A stretch of DNA of 64,000 bases from Drosophila miranda (taxonomy: Eukaryota; Arthropoda; Insecta; Diptera; Drosophilidae), in assembly GCF_003369915.1 (NCBI RefSeq), contig NC_046677.1, forward strand, positions 17,130,913-17,194,912. Reading direction: 5' to 3'. A program made the translations under genes and the position numbers. This document shows positions 59,560-64,000 of the stretch, piece by piece (the first letter of the stretch is position 1; every line of letters begins with the position of its first letter). The notes below the pieces were generated by a model, which did not search any database, was not told the origin of the DNA, and saw only the letters and a list, made by a program, of their open reading frames with translations.

Positions 59560-62500
59560 ACGTGCCGGGCAGACAAGAATTATGACCGTTAATTATTATT
59601 TTCATGTTTTCTGCTCATTTTCGGTTGTATGTAAAACATGACAGGCATAAGGAGGGGATGGATCCATCTGATTGATGTGGCCAACAATCAGGCCGAGAAT
59701 TGGTTTTCCTGCTTTTCGTTCATTTTTCGGCCTGCCAATTTGCTGACAAGTAATTTTTTTGCACTGCCTCAAATCGGATTCCATTCAAAAGGGCTTTCAT
59801 AAAAAAGTATATGTACATATATAAAACTTGAGGAAATATATCTGTGCATATGCATGAGTGTCTCCATGTGAGTGTATGTGGGGGTGGTCTTCGGAGTGGG
59901 TTTCGGTTTGGATGGGAGCTGCAATCACTGTGAAGAGGCTTAGCATGGGCCCAGGGGAAATCGCTTAAGCCGTTCATAATGAATATTATGACTGTGTGCA
60001 TGTGTGTATTTGAAAGAATGTTAGTGGAGGGCGTGTGGGTCGGACTAAGCCAGGATCCAGGCATTCAAATGGCAGTCCACACTCGACAAAACAGAAATCA
60101 TAGCTTACTCGTACTTTGAGGGGCATTCATTGGAAACAAAGAAGCAAGTTTTTGAATGAATTATAGAAGTGTAGAATGAGCTTGCAATATAACGAATAAG
60201 AACTAGACTTCTTCTAGTTTATTATTCAAAAGCACTTTGACATAGGGAACCTCTGGTACGATTAATACAGTCGGTCCTCTAGTAGAATATTAACTATCGT
60301 CAAACCAGCAGAATAAAATTCTTCTTGTATATTATGTCTGTAGAGCCTTGTCATTTCCCCCCCAAACAGTAAGCATATTCGTACAATTGTTAGCATTTCC
60401 ATAGAACTTTACAAAGTTATTGATTTGATATGGCTTCCCCTTCCCGACTGAGCTCTCTCCCTGAATTACCACAAGAGTTCATGACTTGCGATGGGGAACA
60501 GACTCCATAACAACTCCCATCTTAGGGCAAACAAAATGCTTATCGAACAACAGTTTTTATCGCAGCTTATGCGTCATGGCAGCGGGCCACAGACGCACCA
60601 TCCGACCCGCCATTCGTATATCATTGTGCAATACTTCTGAAATGCTTTTAGTGAGCGAAATTGCGCAATTGTGAAGCAATCAATGCGAGGCCAAAAAAGT
60701 GTTGAGAAAAACGAAGTAAGACAAGTTGAAAAGCGGCAGTCGAGTACTCCGGCTATGAGATACCCGGTACTCACTTTTAGAATTCCTTTTATCTCAGTTT
60801 AGGGACACTCAATGACCGCGAGAGAGATATATACCGGAGCAGACTATTGTTTGGACACTACGGCTGACCCTTAGGCCCAGAGCTTTGGAATAGATCCCAA
60901 TTTCATTAGGGACTAGAGCTGTAGGGGAACTAGGTTTGTTCCTTAGCATAGAAGATGGTTCAATAGACCTTACATGTAGCAGTGCACAGATCTTAATTTC
61001 TTTAGAACGTACTGCATTGTGTCGGACAGCGCGTTCTACAGACACCATTTATGAATGCACAAACAGAATATCGTATGCATGTACATTGTATCCACGAATA
61101 CCGTGTAGTAAAAGTGTGAGCTGTAGATGGACATGCAGGGGCAGACAATCGGTTGCCATATGAACGGACACGGTCGCCGTCTTGTTCTCGTCAAAATTGC
61201 GTTGCTGTTAAATCGTGCGGAAGCTGATGTGATTATCCCGTCCAGAGTGCATTGGGTCTCGTCTCCTAGATACCCATGCCCGTCGTCAAGGTGCATACAG
61301 TAAGAGTGCAGCAATTAGCGACCCGCTGTTGAAGCTCCCCCGTATAAGGCCTTAGGGCAATCGCATTAAGTGATTTCAAGGTCTAAGCATTCTACTTAGT
61401 ACTCGAGGCTACGAGACCCAAACATTAAGAAGATTAATTCTCGAAATCTGATTTTGTTGTGGGTGATGTTGTTTTTTAGTCGGCAAATCTCAGATAACGT
61501 TATGCATCATTGTGTCAAAGAATTGACAAATCTTTGGCCATGCGAGCAGGGCGGAAGAAGGAAAAAATAAGGAATTGGAACAATTTCACATTTCTCAAGT
61601 TGAAATGCGAAACCAGGCCTGGTTTCCCCCTCGATTGTGCTCTCTAAAAGCAATCATTAAATAAGAAAAGTTTGCTGTCGGCCGAGGAAGGGCGGCACTT
61701 CCCCCATTTTGCAGGAAAACAAATGTAAGGAGTTTGATAAACTCACACAAAGACCCAAAACATTGCGAAAAAATCGCAATAAAAAATCCGAGACAGGACA
61801 TTGCCCCAACGTTGCCCAACCTAAGTCCGCCTCCTGCCTCCTGCCTCTCCCCTCCCCTGTGACGCATTTAATAAAGCCGCACAAATGGAATGACTTGCCT
61901 CAGCTCTTCTTGCCTCGTTTTCTTCTGTGTGCTCTGATTTTGTGTGTTTCCCTTTTTGCCACACGACAGAGTCAGCACCGTAACCGCAACACGTTAACGG
62001 TTTCGGTTTCACTTTGTGATTTACAACAACAGCCTTTGGGGAGGAGAGACCAAGCAGCCCTCATTCACCCATCCACCAACGTCTGTTGTATTCTGTTCAG
62101 CTCAGCTCCGTTCTGCCTCTGCGCGCTCATGTGTGAAAAGGTACTTGGGGAGTTCCCCGAATCCTAGCCGGCTCACTGGCAATTGTTTCTGCCAGGTCTC
62201 TGAGGCTTGCGTCTGTTGCATTTGTCTAACGCCTTGAACGCCACCGGAGAGGTAAGATATAGGAAGATGAATATCGTTGCGCTGATATCCCTACCCGATT
62301 CGGATACATATTCTCTACGAACGACTTTGCCAAGGGAAACGATGGTAATTCTGATATCAATAGTATCTTTTCCTAAACTACATAAGGATTTTGTAAAGTA
62401 GTAAGCAGTAAATAGTAAAAAACTATATCTCCTTTCCTAAAAGAAGAACTTTCACAGTGGTTTGATTTCCTTCAAATTCAGTTAACTCATATTTTTAAGA

Positions 62501-63568
62501 AATACAAATACTTTAATGATCTTTTGAATGAAGCGAATAGTACGCATGGTATCTAAAGCACTCTATATACCAAACAATCTTACTTACCAAAATTTGTCTT
62601 AGTAGAGTCTTGCACGAGTACTATAACGAAAGTTCCCAAGCCGCCACCATTTCCAAGTCATTAAATTCATTTAGAGCTAAATACCAAAGTTAAAAGACAA
62701 AAGTTTTCCACGTGGCGCACACAGATAGAGATGCACAGATACAGAGATATCAACAGGGGCGACGGCGTTGTCCCAACAACCTGGGACCGCAGCCAACCCT
62801 CCCACCCGTGGCATTCTTCAAGTGTTATCGGGCGGACAGCATCATGCATATATTAAGCGTAAATTGCCTCGGCATTCATTCCGAAGAGCTAATAGAAATA
62901 TCTGCCAGTTAATTTAGCGTCATGAAGTTGCCCGAAAATTGGGCAGTGGAAATCATTTCTCCCTTCTGGTTGTCCGGGAGATGATCAGACTACCAAGTGG
63001 CCACGCCTGCTATGGTCGGAGGGATGGAATGGAGATGGAGCTCGCTTGATTCTCTCGCATAAATGTACTTTTTTCAGAAATGGTGACTTTTCTATATCAA
63101 TATAGGAAATTTTTCTGATAAGAAAAGAAGTTACGGTATGAATCTTTGGTAGAGAGTGGTTATATATAGTTTCATTTAATCGAAGTATTTCAAAAATCTG
63201 TCCATAGCTTTTGACTGATCTGATACTAATATGGAAATGGTGGCAATAAATAAAACAGAACATTTTTGAACTGACAGTAGAGTAGTCTAATAAGTACAAT
63301 TTTTAGCTGGAGAAGAATTTTTGGATTTTATCTTAGGTTTTGAAGGTTAAAATCTTAGGTTAAAATATTACGTTTTGTTTCTAAAATTTTAATTGTAATT
63401 TTTAAATAAATATCTGATGAAAATCTCTATGCGCTATATCTATTCAACAGAAATCTTCTTTTCAGATCATCAATGCTGATAAATAAATCTTTATCTGAAG
63501 CCTTCATGGTCATCACTCCCAACTTCTTTCTTCGAGACCAGAAGTTTATCTGCAGAGTGGAATGATTC
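59560..63568. other. Noncoding DNA with a repeat-like fragment
   Basis: No convincing gene in about 4 kb. Near 60735-60800 the string GAGATACCCGGTACTC next to CGAGTACTCCGG resembles the end of the dispersed repeat seen at 17083. Short frames at 61036-61314, 61709-62167 and 62985-63299 lack motifs, start context and splice support. Confidence 0.45.
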
Positions 63569-64000
63569 TTATGGAATTCTCATTTTCCACAGTTGTAGCA
63601 GCTTCGAAAAGTCATCAGGAAAGTTTCGCTTCAAAAGATATCCGGGATATCCATCGGGACTGAACTGTTTTGAAATATGGTCATGGTTTTGGTTTTGGGA
63701 TCAACTCCATCTCGTTCCTTCTTCTTTTCCAATAAAATTAATTCTCTTGAAAATCGGTAGTACCCTCATTGGAATCTGCGTCTGGGCATTGACTGTCCTG
63801 ATTGTTCTCGCTTGGTTTCTCCAAAACCCGTAACTATATGATTGTGTATATGTTTCTCATTGAAGATCTTTTCTTCTATAATAGGTGGCGTTGTTTCCTG
63901 AACATTTGCTTTAACCTCTTTTATATGTGGCAAATCTTGCCCGCTAAGATGTGCAAAGGTCAGTAGCCTCTCCCATCGTTAATGCCGGCTCATTGATGCT
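63569..64000 (-). pseudogene. Broken coding-like sequence at the right edge
   Basis: The minus strand shows protein-like stretches in different frames: 63978-63766 (71 codons, containing LSGQDLPHIKEVKANVQETT), an overlapping second frame (QDSQCPDADSNEGTTDF, to about 63740), and 63700-63569 (SKQFSPDGYPGYLLKRNF … LWKMRIP, stop). Polar, acidic-to-basic composition and balanced codons look coding, but stops and frame changes interrupt. Either a pseudogene or the last exons of a gene running in from beyond the window with small introns I cannot place. No family recognised. Confidence 0.3.

Overview
The window looks like Drosophila nuclear DNA. It has short GT-AG introns, long AT-rich intergenic stretches, TATA+TCAGT core promoters, a Motif-1/GGTATATTT promoter cluster, and fly orthologues of well-known genes. 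Frequent acatatgtaca-type strings and the local gene content suggest the obscura group (Muller element B material), but that is a guess. All gene models below were assembled by eye from splice sites and reading phase. No alignment was run.

Layout. 1-2.8 kb is upstream noncoding DNA with one good core promoter. 2.84-6.14 kb (+) is a coiled-coil/GRIP-like gene recognised as quick-to-court. 6.1-23.9 kb has no convincing large gene. It holds a Motif-1-type promoter (~8.2 kb), a textbook TATA/Inr promoter (~9.25 kb), a 1.85-kb array of a 39-bp AT-rich minisatellite (13.33-15.18 kb) with a 12-unit higher-order repeat, a dispersed-repeat fragment, and a run of 117 T. 23.885-40.602 kb (+) is Piezo, the mechanosensitive cation channel, with about 32 coding exons, several of them phase-symmetric cassettes. 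A short + strand terminal-exon-like ORF and a small convergent gene on the minus strand follow. 43.15-48.90 kb (-) is the phosphorylase kinase beta regulatory subunit, with three in-phase micro-exons in one intron. Its divergent neighbour at 49.73-51.41 kb (+) is Eogt.

Between Eogt and PIGW (55.93-57.51 kb, +) lies a ~3.8-kb imperfect inverted repeat (about 51.57-55.40 kb, centre near 53.26 kb). Its outer arms carry two decayed, oppositely oriented copies of the same gene-like sequence, and its inner arms carry ~120-130-bp tandem repeats. This is the most unusual structure here: it could be a foldback-type element that carries gene sequence, or a hairpin-RNA (endo-siRNA) locus. Two minus-strand hypothetical genes (57.6-58.6 and 59.0-59.6 kb) follow, then mostly noncoding DNA, and finally broken coding-like sequence on the minus strand at the right edge.

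The genes are ordinary eukaryotic neighbours and not an operon: membrane mechanosensing (Piezo), glycogen-phosphorylase control (PHKB), ER O-GlcNAc transfer to EGF repeats (Eogt), ER GPI-anchor synthesis (PIGW), and a coiled-coil protein linked to courtship behaviour (qtc).
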